The notes under the pieces were generated by a model, which ran no database searches, was not told the origin of the DNA, and worked only from the letters and a program-made list of their open reading frames with translations. Made by a program: the position numbers and the translations under genes. From QPIN01 sp964535875 (GTDB lineage Bacteria > Pseudomonadota > Gammaproteobacteria > Methylococcales > Methylomonadaceae), in the NCBI GenBank assembly GCA_964535875.1, contig CAZHUE010000069.1:1-12307 (forward strand): 12,307 bases of DNA. The letters are read 5' to 3'. Position 1 is the stretch's first letter. Each line of letters starts with the position of its first letter. Shown here in pieces: positions 6,586-12,098 of this stretch.

Positions 6586-7895
6586 GGACTCCTCGTGTTG
6601 GTTTTATAAGTCTGGGATGTCCTAAAGCATTGGTAGATAGTGAGCAAATTATCACCAAATTACGCACAGAAGGCTATGAAGTTTCTCCTACCTATCAGGA
6701 TGCTGACTTGGTAGTAGTGAATACTTGCGGTTTTATTGATGCGGCAGTAGAAGAGTCGTTAGATAGTATTGGCGAGGCGTTAGCCGAAAATGGTAAGGTT
6801 ATTGTTACTGGCTGTCTTGGAGCAAGAGAGGATGAGATTAGAATCAGGCATCCACAGGTACTAAGCATTTCAGGGGCACATGCGGCTGATGAAGTGGTGG
6901 CCGCTGTTCATCAGCATTTACCACCTGTGCATAATCCTTTTACGAATTTGGTGCCTCCTCAAGGTATTAAATTAACACCTAAACACTATGCCTATTTAAA
7001 AATATCAGAAGGCTGTAATCATCGCTGTAGTTTTTGTATTATTCCCTCTATGCGAGGAGATCTAGTGAGTCGTCCAGTCGATGATGTTTTGCTTGAAGCA
7101 GAGCACCTGGCAAATGCAGGTGTAAAAGAGTTGCTCGTTGTTTCTCAAGACACTAGTGCCTATGGATTGGATCTGAAATATCAAAAACGAGAGTGGAAAG
7201 GACAGTCTATCAATACACGGTTTTATGATTTGGCTAAAGCATTGGGTGATTTAGGGATTTGGGTAAGAATGCATTACGTTTATCCCTATCCACATGTTGA
7301 TAATGTGATTCCGTTAATGGCAGAAGGAAAAGTATTGCCATATTTGGACATTCCTTTTCAACATGCGAATAGTCGAATCCTTAAATTAATGAAAAGACCT
7401 GCTGCGGCACAAAATAATTTAGAGCGCATTCGAGCCTGGAGGAAAATTTGCCCTGATATAACTATACGAAGTACTTTTATTGCAGGTTTCCCCGGTGAAA
7501 CGGAACAGGAATTTGAAGAATTATTACAGTTTTTAACAGAAGCTCAATTAGATAGAGTGGGTTGTTTTGCCTATTCACCAGTAAAAGGAGCCGTTGCAAA
7601 TGAATTACCTGATGCGCTACCTGAAGAAGTAAAACAAGATCGGGTAGCTAGATTTATGGCTCACCAAGTTGAAATTAGTGCTGCAAGGTTACAAAGAAGA
7701 GTGGGTCAAATAGAGACCGTGTTGATTGATGAGGTTGTAGAAGAGGGGGTAGTAGCAAGAAGTAAATCAGATGCACCCGAAATTGATGGGCAGGTGTTTA
7801 TTGATGGGGCTACTCATTTAAAAGTAGGTGATTTTGTTGATGTTAGGTTAGAGGAAGCGGACGAATATGATTTGTGGGGAGCTTTAGAAACGTAA
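6582..7895 (+). CDS. rimO: Ribosomal protein S12 methylthiotransferase
   Basis: 437 residues (E. coli RimO has 441), aligning along the whole length. It is a radical SAM enzyme that adds a methylthio group to the beta carbon of a conserved aspartate of ribosomal protein S12. The N-terminal domain holds the auxiliary 4Fe-4S cysteines C13 (SLGCPK), C49 (NTCGF) and C78 (TGCLG). The radical SAM motif is C145, C149, C152 in EGCNHRCSFC, followed by IPSMRG. The C-terminal part from about residue 370 is a TRAM domain that contacts S12. The ATG at 6582 is forced: TAA is the codon immediately before it in frame. It follows cmoB by 47 bp and is probably cotranscribed. All cluster ligands are intact. Confidence 0.97.
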   Translation: MRTPRVGFISLGCPKALVDSEQIITKLRTEGYEVSPTYQDADLVVVNTCGFIDAAVEESLDSIGEALAENGKVIVTGCLGAREDEIRIRHPQVLSISGAHAADEVVAAVHQHLPPVHNPFTNLVPPQGIKLTPKHYAYLKISEGCNHRCSFCIIPSMRGDLVSRPVDDVLLEAEHLANAGVKELLVVSQDTSAYGLDLKYQKREWKGQSINTRFYDLAKALGDLGIWVRMHYVYPYPHVDNVIPLMAEGKVLPYLDIPFQHANSRILKLMKRPAAAQNNLERIRAWRKICPDITIRSTFIAGFPGETEQEFEELLQFLTEAQLDRVGCFAYSPVKGAVANELPDALPEEVKQDRVARFMAHQVEISAARLQRRVGQIETVLIDEVVEEGVVARSKSDAPEIDGQVFIDGATHLKVGDFVDVRLEEADEYDLWGALET

Positions 7896-8021
7896 ACAAA
7901 TGTTAATGAGTGAGGATTTAGTGATTTCCGGAAATTATTAAATTAAACCCTCAACCATAAAATTTTTCAGCAAGCTTGTTCTGGGCTTTTACCATGATGA
8001 TGCCTTTTTTCTGAATTTTTG

Positions 8022-8546
8022 TTAAAACGCAAAGTGAAAAAAACTGTGCCGATAGTATCGAGAAGGATAGTCATAATAAGGGGAATAGGGAAAGTGAGAA
8101 AACCTGCTATTATAATCCTGTCGATTAGGCCATACATGAATATGGCTGATCTCTAATTGAGGAAGAACTAAGGTTCTTTTTCCTATTTTTTGGTTTATTT
8201 CGCTAGTTAAAATGCCCGTGACTGTAACTTCAGTGCCTTCTTTAAAAATAGCAGGGTCTAAAAATTGGGTTCTGCTAATAGCAAACCGTCCTTTTGCTTC
8301 TCTAACGATTCTTGGCCTACCGTACCTATTTAAGGGGTAAAAAAGTAGCTGAGCCTGGCTTGTGGTTTTTTTATTTGTTACATTTATAATTACACCTCCC
8401 CAACGGAAAGGCATACCTTTATATGCAGAAAAATTTTTTTTAACTTTATTAAAATCAATATGAGTGTATGGTTCACTCCGCATAGGACTAGGCAAGCCTG
8501 AACAGGCCGTCAAAAATAGGTAGAACAAAGTTATAAACCATCTCAT
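8022..8546 (-). CDS. slp: Slp-family outer-membrane lipoprotein
   Basis: 174 residues. A short hydrophobic signal (residues 1-14) ends in the lipobox L12-T13-A14-C15, so the mature protein should be lipid-modified at C15. Ser at +2 fits transport to the outer membrane. The body carries Slp signatures: a Y-x-G-M-P-F-R-W-G-G-V-I segment near residues 43-54, FYPLNRYGRPR, GRFAI, FLDPAIF and GTEVTVTG. The last 35 residues after HVWP are unusually rich in Tyr, Phe, His and Ser. Slp in E. coli is a starvation-inducible lipoprotein; its molecular role is not well defined. The gene lies downstream of the HvfA-like gene on the same strand, 263 bp away, across a region full of inverted repeats. It has only a weak ribosome-binding site. 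Confidence 0.88.
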   Translation of the reverse strand: MRWFITLFYLFLTACSGLPSPMRSEPYTHIDFNKVKKNFSAYKGMPFRWGGVIINVTNKKTTSQAQLLFYPLNRYGRPRIVREAKGRFAISRTQFLDPAIFKEGTEVTVTGILTSEINQKIGKRTLVLPQLEISHIHVWPNRQDYNSRFSHFPYSPYYDYPSRYYRHSFFHFAF

Positions 8547-8657
8547 AAATATTCTATTTTTTTATTAACAACTCTGTTTATTGGTTCTATTAGGCGAGGA
8601 AAGTTCTAAAATAAAAACGCCTTGAATGTTAGATTTATATAATTTTCAATCTAGTAC

Positions 8658-8718
8658 ATATGGAATTACTTGTTAGTTTACTCTTCCATATAACACCCTT
8701 TAGCATAAGAGTAATTCC
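8658..8718 (-). promoter_or_regulatory. Three segments with mutually exclusive base pairing, between the HvfA-like gene and slp
   Basis: Three stretches can pair in every combination. ATATGGAA (8658-8665) pairs with TTCCATAT (8684-8691), 8 bp. TTACTCTT (8678-8685) pairs with AAGAGTAA (8707-8714), 8 bp. GGAATTACT (8662-8670) pairs with AGTAATTCC (8710-8718), 9 bp. All are perfect. Because the segments overlap, only one or two of the pairings can form at once, as in attenuators or switching leaders. On the minus strand this lies 112 nt or more before the slp start and 92 nt or more after the stop of the HvfA-like gene. Function is inferred; no known riboswitch class is recognised. Confidence 0.4.
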
Positions 8719-8726
8719 TGGATAAG

Positions 8727-8799
8727 TTTAAGGCTCCTTATATTAATTCATGTTAGGCCGCATACCTAGTCAGACAGAATTAATAGAGGAGCCCTTTAA
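8727..8799 (-). repeat. Long imperfect inverted repeat just after the HvfA-like gene
   Basis: Two 23-nt arms, 8727-8749 and 8777-8799, are near-complementary. The core pairings are GGCTCCT (8732-8738) with AGGAGCC (8787-8793) and TATTAATTC (8741-8749) with GAATTAATA (8777-8785), separated by small bulges; the loop is 27 nt. The arm nearest the gene begins 11 nt after the stop codon. No T-run follows on either strand, so it is not a standard intrinsic terminator. It could be an mRNA 3'-stabilising hairpin or a dispersed palindromic element. Confidence 0.45.
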
Positions 8800-8809
8800 G
8801 TCAGTTGGT

Positions 8810-9172
8810 TTACATTGAACCACACGTTCCTTCACCACACTTTCCTTCAGCACCTTTTTCGCCAGATTTTTTCATTGATGGCATAGGCTTATCTCCAGCA
8901 CATTTGCCTTCAGCTGTTTTTTCTTCAGAGCCCTTCATCAATGAAGAGCCACATTTTCCTTCTCCACAAGAACCGTCTTTCATTTTTTTGGAACCCTTTT
9001 CTTCTAAATCAGATTTGGCTGTTAGCATATAACCAGTAGATAATTCAGAAATTTCAAATGGGTTTGCATCTATTGCTGAATTACTTTCAGCTTGAACGGC
9101 TGTTGAAGCAAGACCAGATAATAATGTGCTACTCACTGCAATAGCTAAAGGTTTTTTGTATGATTTTTTCAC
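8810..9172 (-). CDS. hvfA: HvfA-like secreted Cys-repeat protein, probable RiPP metallophore precursor
   Basis: 120 residues with a GTG start; AGGA lies a few bases upstream. Residues 1-28 form a Sec signal peptide with likely cleavage after VQA. The mature part begins with NPFEISELSTGYM (37-49), which resembles the conserved leader segment of HvfA-family proteins. A low-complexity tail then carries five cysteines: C69 and C74 (SCGEGKCG), C91 (EGKCA), C112 and C117 (EGKCGEGTCG). In this family the EGKCG cysteines are converted to oxazolone/thioamide groups by an MNIO (DUF692) enzyme with a DUF2063 partner, and the product binds copper. Neither partner gene is in this window. The assignment rests on motif recognition, and modification of this copy is inferred. 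It has 34- and 4-residue Ser/Lys/Glu spacers between Cys repeats. Confidence 0.8.
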   Translation of the reverse strand: MKKSYKKPLAIAVSSTLLSGLASTAVQAESNSAIDANPFEISELSTGYMLTAKSDLEEKGSKKMKDGSCGEGKCGSSLMKGSEEKTAEGKCAGDKPMPSMKKSGEKGAEGKCGEGTCGSM

Positions 9173-9203
9173 AAAGATTCCTGTAAGAGGTTAAAAATTT
9201 AAA

Positions 9204-9232
9204 TTTATGGTTCTAAAACACAACACAGACAA
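9204..9232 (-). promoter_or_regulatory. Candidate sigma-70 promoter for the HvfA-like gene
   Basis: On the minus strand TTGTCT (-35, 9232-9227) and CATAAA (-10, 9209-9204) are separated by 17 bp. The -10 lies about 31 nt before the GTG start, leaving a short leader that contains the AGGA ribosome-binding site. Each hexamer matches the consensus at 4 of 6. No metal-regulator operator is recognisable around it. Confidence 0.3.
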
Positions 9233-9319
9233 GCTTACAGAATAAAATAAATTATTGCTAATTTTGTTGTTAGAAATTTTAAAGATTGATGGAAGTGGGG
9301 AATAACTTTTGAAGGATTC

Positions 9320-9378
9320 TTAAATATTTTTGAAGAATATTTAAAGGTCTTTCATTAATATGGATTAATGAAAGACCT
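9320..9378 (-). terminator. Tandem hairpins after the 63-aa membrane protein gene, probable terminator
   Basis: AGGTCTTTCATTAAT (9345-9359) and ATTAATGAAAGACCT (9364-9378) form a perfect 15-bp stem with a 4-nt loop, beginning 8 nt after the stop codon on the minus strand. On that strand it is followed by a short T-containing tail (TTTAAATATT). That tail is part of a second stem, TTAAATATT (9320-9328) with AATATTTAA (9336-9344), which abuts the first. The T-run is short, so termination may be incomplete, but the 15-bp stem is very unlikely by chance. Confidence 0.55.
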
Positions 9379-9386
9379 ATGTAATT

Positions 9387-9578
9387 CTATTCGAAGTTGT
9401 TTTCGAATCTTTTTGCTTCGCTGAGGGCTGAAGCATTTCCTTCTAGTGTTGAACCCGCGCCCGCAAGTTCTAAATGATCAGTTTCACGATCTTTAAGTAC
9501 CAAAACCAAAATAATCGCAGCAATTGATACTCCAGCAAAGATTTTTACGAAATTACTTTGTTCTTCTTTTTCAGCCAT
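9387..9578 (-). CDS. Small single-TM membrane protein, unknown function
   Basis: 63 residues. I do not recognise the family. I chose the ATG at 9578 rather than an in-frame ATG at 9593 because GAGGA (9591-9587) lies 8 nt before the former. The N-terminus is charged (MAEKEEQSN). One hydrophobic helix spans about residues 10-28 (FVKIFAGVSIAAIILVLVL). The remaining 35 residues are hydrophilic and acidic with a Gly/Ala/Ser-rich middle (LAGAGSTLEGNASALSEAK). The topology is probably a short cytoplasmic N-terminus and a periplasmic tail, which is inferred. There are no cysteines or catalytic motifs. It has a strong ribosome-binding site, a strong hairpin at its 3' end and a structured upstream region, so it is likely a real gene. 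Confidence 0.65.
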   Translation of the reverse strand: MAEKEEQSNFVKIFAGVSIAAIILVLVLKDRETDHLELAGAGSTLEGNASALSEAKRFENNFE

Positions 9579-9609
9579 TGTTAAATTCCTCATTTTGTTA
9601 ATTGTAAGA

Positions 9610-9687
9610 ACCCTTTATGATAAGGGTATGTAACTAAAAATTTATTGATTAAGTTACATGTCGATGAATTATAGTTTTAATTCGACA
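9610..9687 (-). promoter_or_regulatory. Three abutting hairpins upstream of the 63-aa membrane protein gene
   Basis: Three inverted repeats sit end to end. ACCCTT (9610-9615) pairs with AAGGGT (9622-9627). ATGTAACT (9628-9635) pairs with AGTTACAT (9652-9659). TGTCGA (9659-9664) pairs with TCGACA (9682-9687); a register using GAATT/AATTC can extend the last stem. If the minus-strand transcript starts above 9687, all three fall in its leader, ending about 30 nt before the start codon. The remainder of the gap to 9845 is AT-rich, and I see only the pap promoter and ribosome-binding site in it. Confidence 0.35.
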
Positions 9688-9784
9688 ACGCTATTTTAAA
9701 CATAAATGAAGGCCATGTGTCAAAACTATCGTAATATTTTATAAAAGGTCACTATTTTTATATTAAATATAGAAGGGGTAAGGG

Positions 9785-9814
9785 TTAAAAATGTCTTTTC
9801 ATTTGTGTTATATT
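9785..9814 (+). promoter_or_regulatory. Candidate sigma-70 promoter for pap
   Basis: TTAAAA (9785-9790) and TATATT (9809-9814) are 18 bp apart. The -10 matches the consensus at 5 of 6 positions and the -35 at 4 of 6. A purine-rich AGAGGAGAAG (9827-9836) follows as the ribosome-binding site, 9 nt before the ATG at 9846. Confidence 0.35.
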
Positions 9815-9845
9815 GACCTAGATTTTAGAGGAGAAGCTATCTTAA

Positions 9846-11330
9846 ATGTTTGAAATTGCAGAGTTAGGACACACTATTAACGAGGCTGAGTATGAGCAAT
9901 TATTGCCTGACCTTAGAACTCAGTTGTTGCTTGCACAACAGAAAGTGAAACGAAGTGATTTTCCAGTGATTATTCTAATCTCTGGTGTTGATGGCGGAGG
10001 GAAAGGAGATGTTATCAATTTACTAAATGAATGGATGGATTCTCGATATATGAGAACGACTGCTTTTAGCAAACCTTCTGACGAAGAAAAAGAACGACCA
10101 AAATTTTGGCGATATTGGCGCGCCTTACCAGCAAAAGGAGCTATTGCAGTTTATGCTGGCTCTTGGTATAGCAATCCACTTTCTAGACGGGTTTATGACA
10201 AGATAAATGATCGTGAATTAATGTTGGATTTAAAGCATATCTGTCAATTGGAGCAGGAGTTAATTGATGATGGTGCATTAATTATTAAATACTGGTTACA
10301 CCTAAAAAAAAGCGAACAGAAAAAAAGAATTAAAACCCTAGAAAAAAATCCTGATACTCAATGGAAAGTGACGAAAAAAGATAAAAGACATTTGAAAATG
10401 TATGACAACTTTATTTCAGTTGCAGAAAATGTATTGGCAGAGACAAGCACGAAATATTCCCCTTGGCTAATTGTTGACGGTTTTGATATTCGTTATAGCA
10501 GTTTAACCATAGGGCAACATATTTTAAGTCGTATTGAACAACATATAGATAAAAGACAGGCAAAGGAGCAGAGTCAAGCAGCTAATTTAGTTTTTGATAA
10601 AACAAATTGTTTTCAAAATAATTTGCTAGATTCACTTGATTTGTCGTTAAAGCTCGATAAAAAAAAATATACTTCATTATTGTCTAAATATCAGAGGAAG
10701 CTAAACAAACTGGCACGACAGGCACATGAAAAAAAGTTATCCAGTATTTTGGTTTTTGAAGGCTGGGATGCAGGCGGTAAGGGTGGAGCAATTAGACGAT
10801 TAACTCATGCTATAGATGCCAGGAATTATCAGGTTATTCCTATTGCTGCTCCTACTGATGAAGAAAGGCTACATCATTATCTTTGGCGTTTTTGGCGGCA
10901 TATCCCCAGAGCTGGGCAGGTAACGATTTATGATAGAAGTTGGTATGGCAGAGTTCTAGTCGAACGTGTCGAAGGCTTTGCTTCTAAAAATGAGTGGCAA
11001 CGAGCCTATGCAGAAATTGTTAATTTTGAAGAGGCATTACATGACGATGGGATTCTTTTATTAAAATTCTGGTTACATATTGACAAAGATGAGCAATTAA
11101 AACGCTTTAAAGAACGCGAAAAAATAAGTTATAAAAAACATAAAATTACTGAGGAAGATTACCGAAACCGTGAGAAGTGGGGTGAATATAATATTGCGGT
11201 AAATGAAATGGTGACTCGTACTAGTACTCAGAAAAATCCTTGGCTTATGGTTGAAGGAAATGATAAAAAATTTGCACGGATTAAGATAATAAAAGCGTAC
11301 TGTGAGTATTTAGAGAGAATGCTGGATTGA
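9846..11330 (+). CDS. pap: Polyphosphate:AMP phosphotransferase (two-domain PPK2, class II)
   Basis: 494 residues made of two fused PPK2 domains. It phosphorylates AMP to ADP using polyphosphate, a cytoplasmic route for recycling nucleotide energy. Domain 1 (about 1-230) has a Walker A loop SGVDGGGKGD with K53. Domain 2 (about 270-494) has EGWDAGGKGG with K312 and the lid/Walker B motif YDRSWYGR, with D363 and R364. In domain 1 the equivalent of that motif reads YAGSWYSN, so A104 and G105 replace the Asp-Arg pair. Two-domain PAP enzymes of gammaproteobacteria commonly show this: the C-terminal half is catalytic and the N-terminal half degenerate. The start MFEIAELGH matches known PAP starts. 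It is a single-gene unit between a divergent small gene and a convergent EF-hand gene. Confidence 0.95.
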   Translation: MFEIAELGHTINEAEYEQLLPDLRTQLLLAQQKVKRSDFPVIILISGVDGGGKGDVINLLNEWMDSRYMRTTAFSKPSDEEKERPKFWRYWRALPAKGAIAVYAGSWYSNPLSRRVYDKINDRELMLDLKHICQLEQELIDDGALIIKYWLHLKKSEQKKRIKTLEKNPDTQWKVTKKDKRHLKMYDNFISVAENVLAETSTKYSPWLIVDGFDIRYSSLTIGQHILSRIEQHIDKRQAKEQSQAANLVFDKTNCFQNNLLDSLDLSLKLDKKKYTSLLSKYQRKLNKLARQAHEKKLSSILVFEGWDAGGKGGAIRRLTHAIDARNYQVIPIAAPTDEERLHHYLWRFWRHIPRAGQVTIYDRSWYGRVLVERVEGFASKNEWQRAYAEIVNFEEALHDDGILLLKFWLHIDKDEQLKRFKEREKISYKKHKITEEDYRNREKWGEYNIAVNEMVTRTSTQKNPWLMVEGNDKKFARIKIIKAYCEYLERMLD

Positions 11331-11336
11331 TTATTT

Positions 11337-11366
11337 AAAAAACCGGCAGTCTTTGCCGGTTTTAAT
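11337..11366. terminator. Bidirectional Rho-independent terminator between pap and the EF-hand gene
   Basis: AAAACCGGCA (11339-11348) and TGCCGGTTTT (11354-11363) form a perfect 10-bp stem with a 5-nt loop and a GC-rich core. On the plus strand TTTTAATTT follows, 24 nt after the pap stop is passed by the stem. On the minus strand a run of six T follows (complement of 11337-11342), serving the convergent EF-hand gene. It is the clearest terminator in the window. Confidence 0.9.
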
Positions 11367-11391
11367 TTGGAGTTGTAATTTAGTTCAGCTA

Positions 11392-11928
11392 TTAAGAAGG
11401 GTCATAAGGTATTACACTGTATCCTTTACTTGGTTTAGAATCGCTTTTACTAGTGTCTGCGCTTGAAATAAAACCATCCTGATTTTTGTCCAGCTTATCA
11501 AACTGTTTACGTTTGTATGCATCAATTTCTTCAGGTTCAACTAACATATCTCCATCAGTATCCATTTTTTTAATCAAGGCTTCAACTTCTTTGTCCGCCA
11601 TTTTTAACTCGCTTGCTATCGTCTTACTAATGTTTTTTTCTGAGACACCTTGTTTGCGCATCTCTTCAACTGATTCACGAAGATCTTCTTTTATTTCTAA
11701 AATAATTTCACCTGGCGTGATATATCCATCACGATTTACATCAAAGGAATCATTATTGTCAGTAAAAGTTTCTTCAAAATACTCTTGGAATTCAACTTTA
11801 TTGTCCTTATTATCATCCATAATATTAATTGTTTTTTTGACTTGTTGGTCTGAATAGCTCTGAGCATAAACAGATGAAGATGCAATAAGCAGTGTGCTAG
11901 CAATTAATGGTTTTATAAATACTTTCAT
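11392..11928 (-). CDS. Secreted four-EF-hand calcium-binding protein
   Basis: 178 residues. The start at 11928 has GAGGA 4 nt upstream and yields a clean Sec signal peptide cut after VYA (residue 22). An upstream in-frame ATG at 11985 would add 19 hydrophilic residues and bury the signal, so it is rejected. Four 12-residue calcium loops are visible: D38-E49 (DDNKDNKVEFQE), D63-E74 (DVNRDGYITPGE), D123-E134 (DTDGDMLVEPEE) and D147-D158 (DKNQDGFISSAD). The first has Asn where Gly is usual at position 6, and the fourth ends in Asp rather than Glu, which should lower affinity. The loops group as two pairs separated by a charged helical linker (75-122). The tail (about 159-178) is Ser/Lys/Pro-rich. 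It is probably a periplasmic calcium sensor or buffer; no partner is evident. Confidence 0.85.
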   Translation of the reverse strand: MKVFIKPLIASTLLIASSSVYAQSYSDQQVKKTINIMDDNKDNKVEFQEYFEETFTDNNDSFDVNRDGYITPGEIILEIKEDLRESVEEMRKQGVSEKNISKTIASELKMADKEVEALIKKMDTDGDMLVEPEEIDAYKRKQFDKLDKNQDGFISSADTSKSDSKPSKGYSVIPYDPS

Positions 11929-11994
11929 TTTGTCCTCTATTTTAGTAGTGTTAGCGTAATTAGTTTTTAGTTTTATTGTTATCAACGCATTGTT

Positions 11995-12023
11995 AGGATA
12001 AAAAAACGAACAAGATAAATCAA
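11995..12023 (-). promoter_or_regulatory. Candidate sigma-70 promoter for the EF-hand gene
   Basis: On the minus strand TTGATT and TATCCT are 17 bp apart, each matching the consensus at 4 of 6. A transcript from here would have a leader of roughly 60 nt before the ATG at 11928. The region is AT-rich, so chance matches are common. Confidence 0.27.
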
Positions 12024-12081
12024 CTTCATTTATGTCCTAATTAATAATGATAACAGTTTAGATTGCAAAATTATATTATTA

Positions 12082-12098
12082 AAAGGCGTTCAGCCTTT
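12082..12098 (-). terminator. Small GC-core hairpin, possible terminator for an off-window minus-strand gene
   Basis: AAAGGC (12082-12087) and GCCTTT (12093-12098) pair perfectly around the 5-nt loop GTTCA. On the minus strand the stem is followed by TTTTAATAATAT (counting the stem's own T residues). This would fit a terminator for a gene beyond the right edge. The stem is only 6 bp. Confidence 0.35.

Noticed and set aside
6435..6647. 70-codon minus-strand frame across the cmoB-rimO junction
   Set aside because: It overlaps the well-supported ends of two conserved genes and has no recognisable features.
7924..7935. 12-nt perfect palindrome ATTTCCGGAAAT in the rimO-slp gap
   Set aside because: It has no loop, lies between convergent gene ends and is single in the window, so an operator role has no support.
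7900..7941. 13-codon ORF after rimO (MLMSEDLVISGNY)
   Set aside because: No ribosome-binding site and nothing downstream on that strand to couple to.
8585..8623. AGGCG/CGCCT inverted repeat with a long A-rich loop near slp
   Set aside because: Only 5 bp with a loop of about 21 nt and no T-tail; too weak to call.
8805..9032. 75-codon plus-strand frame rich in Pro, Ser and Phe
   Set aside because: It is the antisense reading of the low-complexity Cys repeats of the HvfA-like gene; the repeat pattern is a by-product.
11486..11857. 123-codon plus-strand frame, Ser- and Leu-rich
   Set aside because: It is antisense to the EF-hand gene, whose calcium loops and signal peptide are unmistakable.
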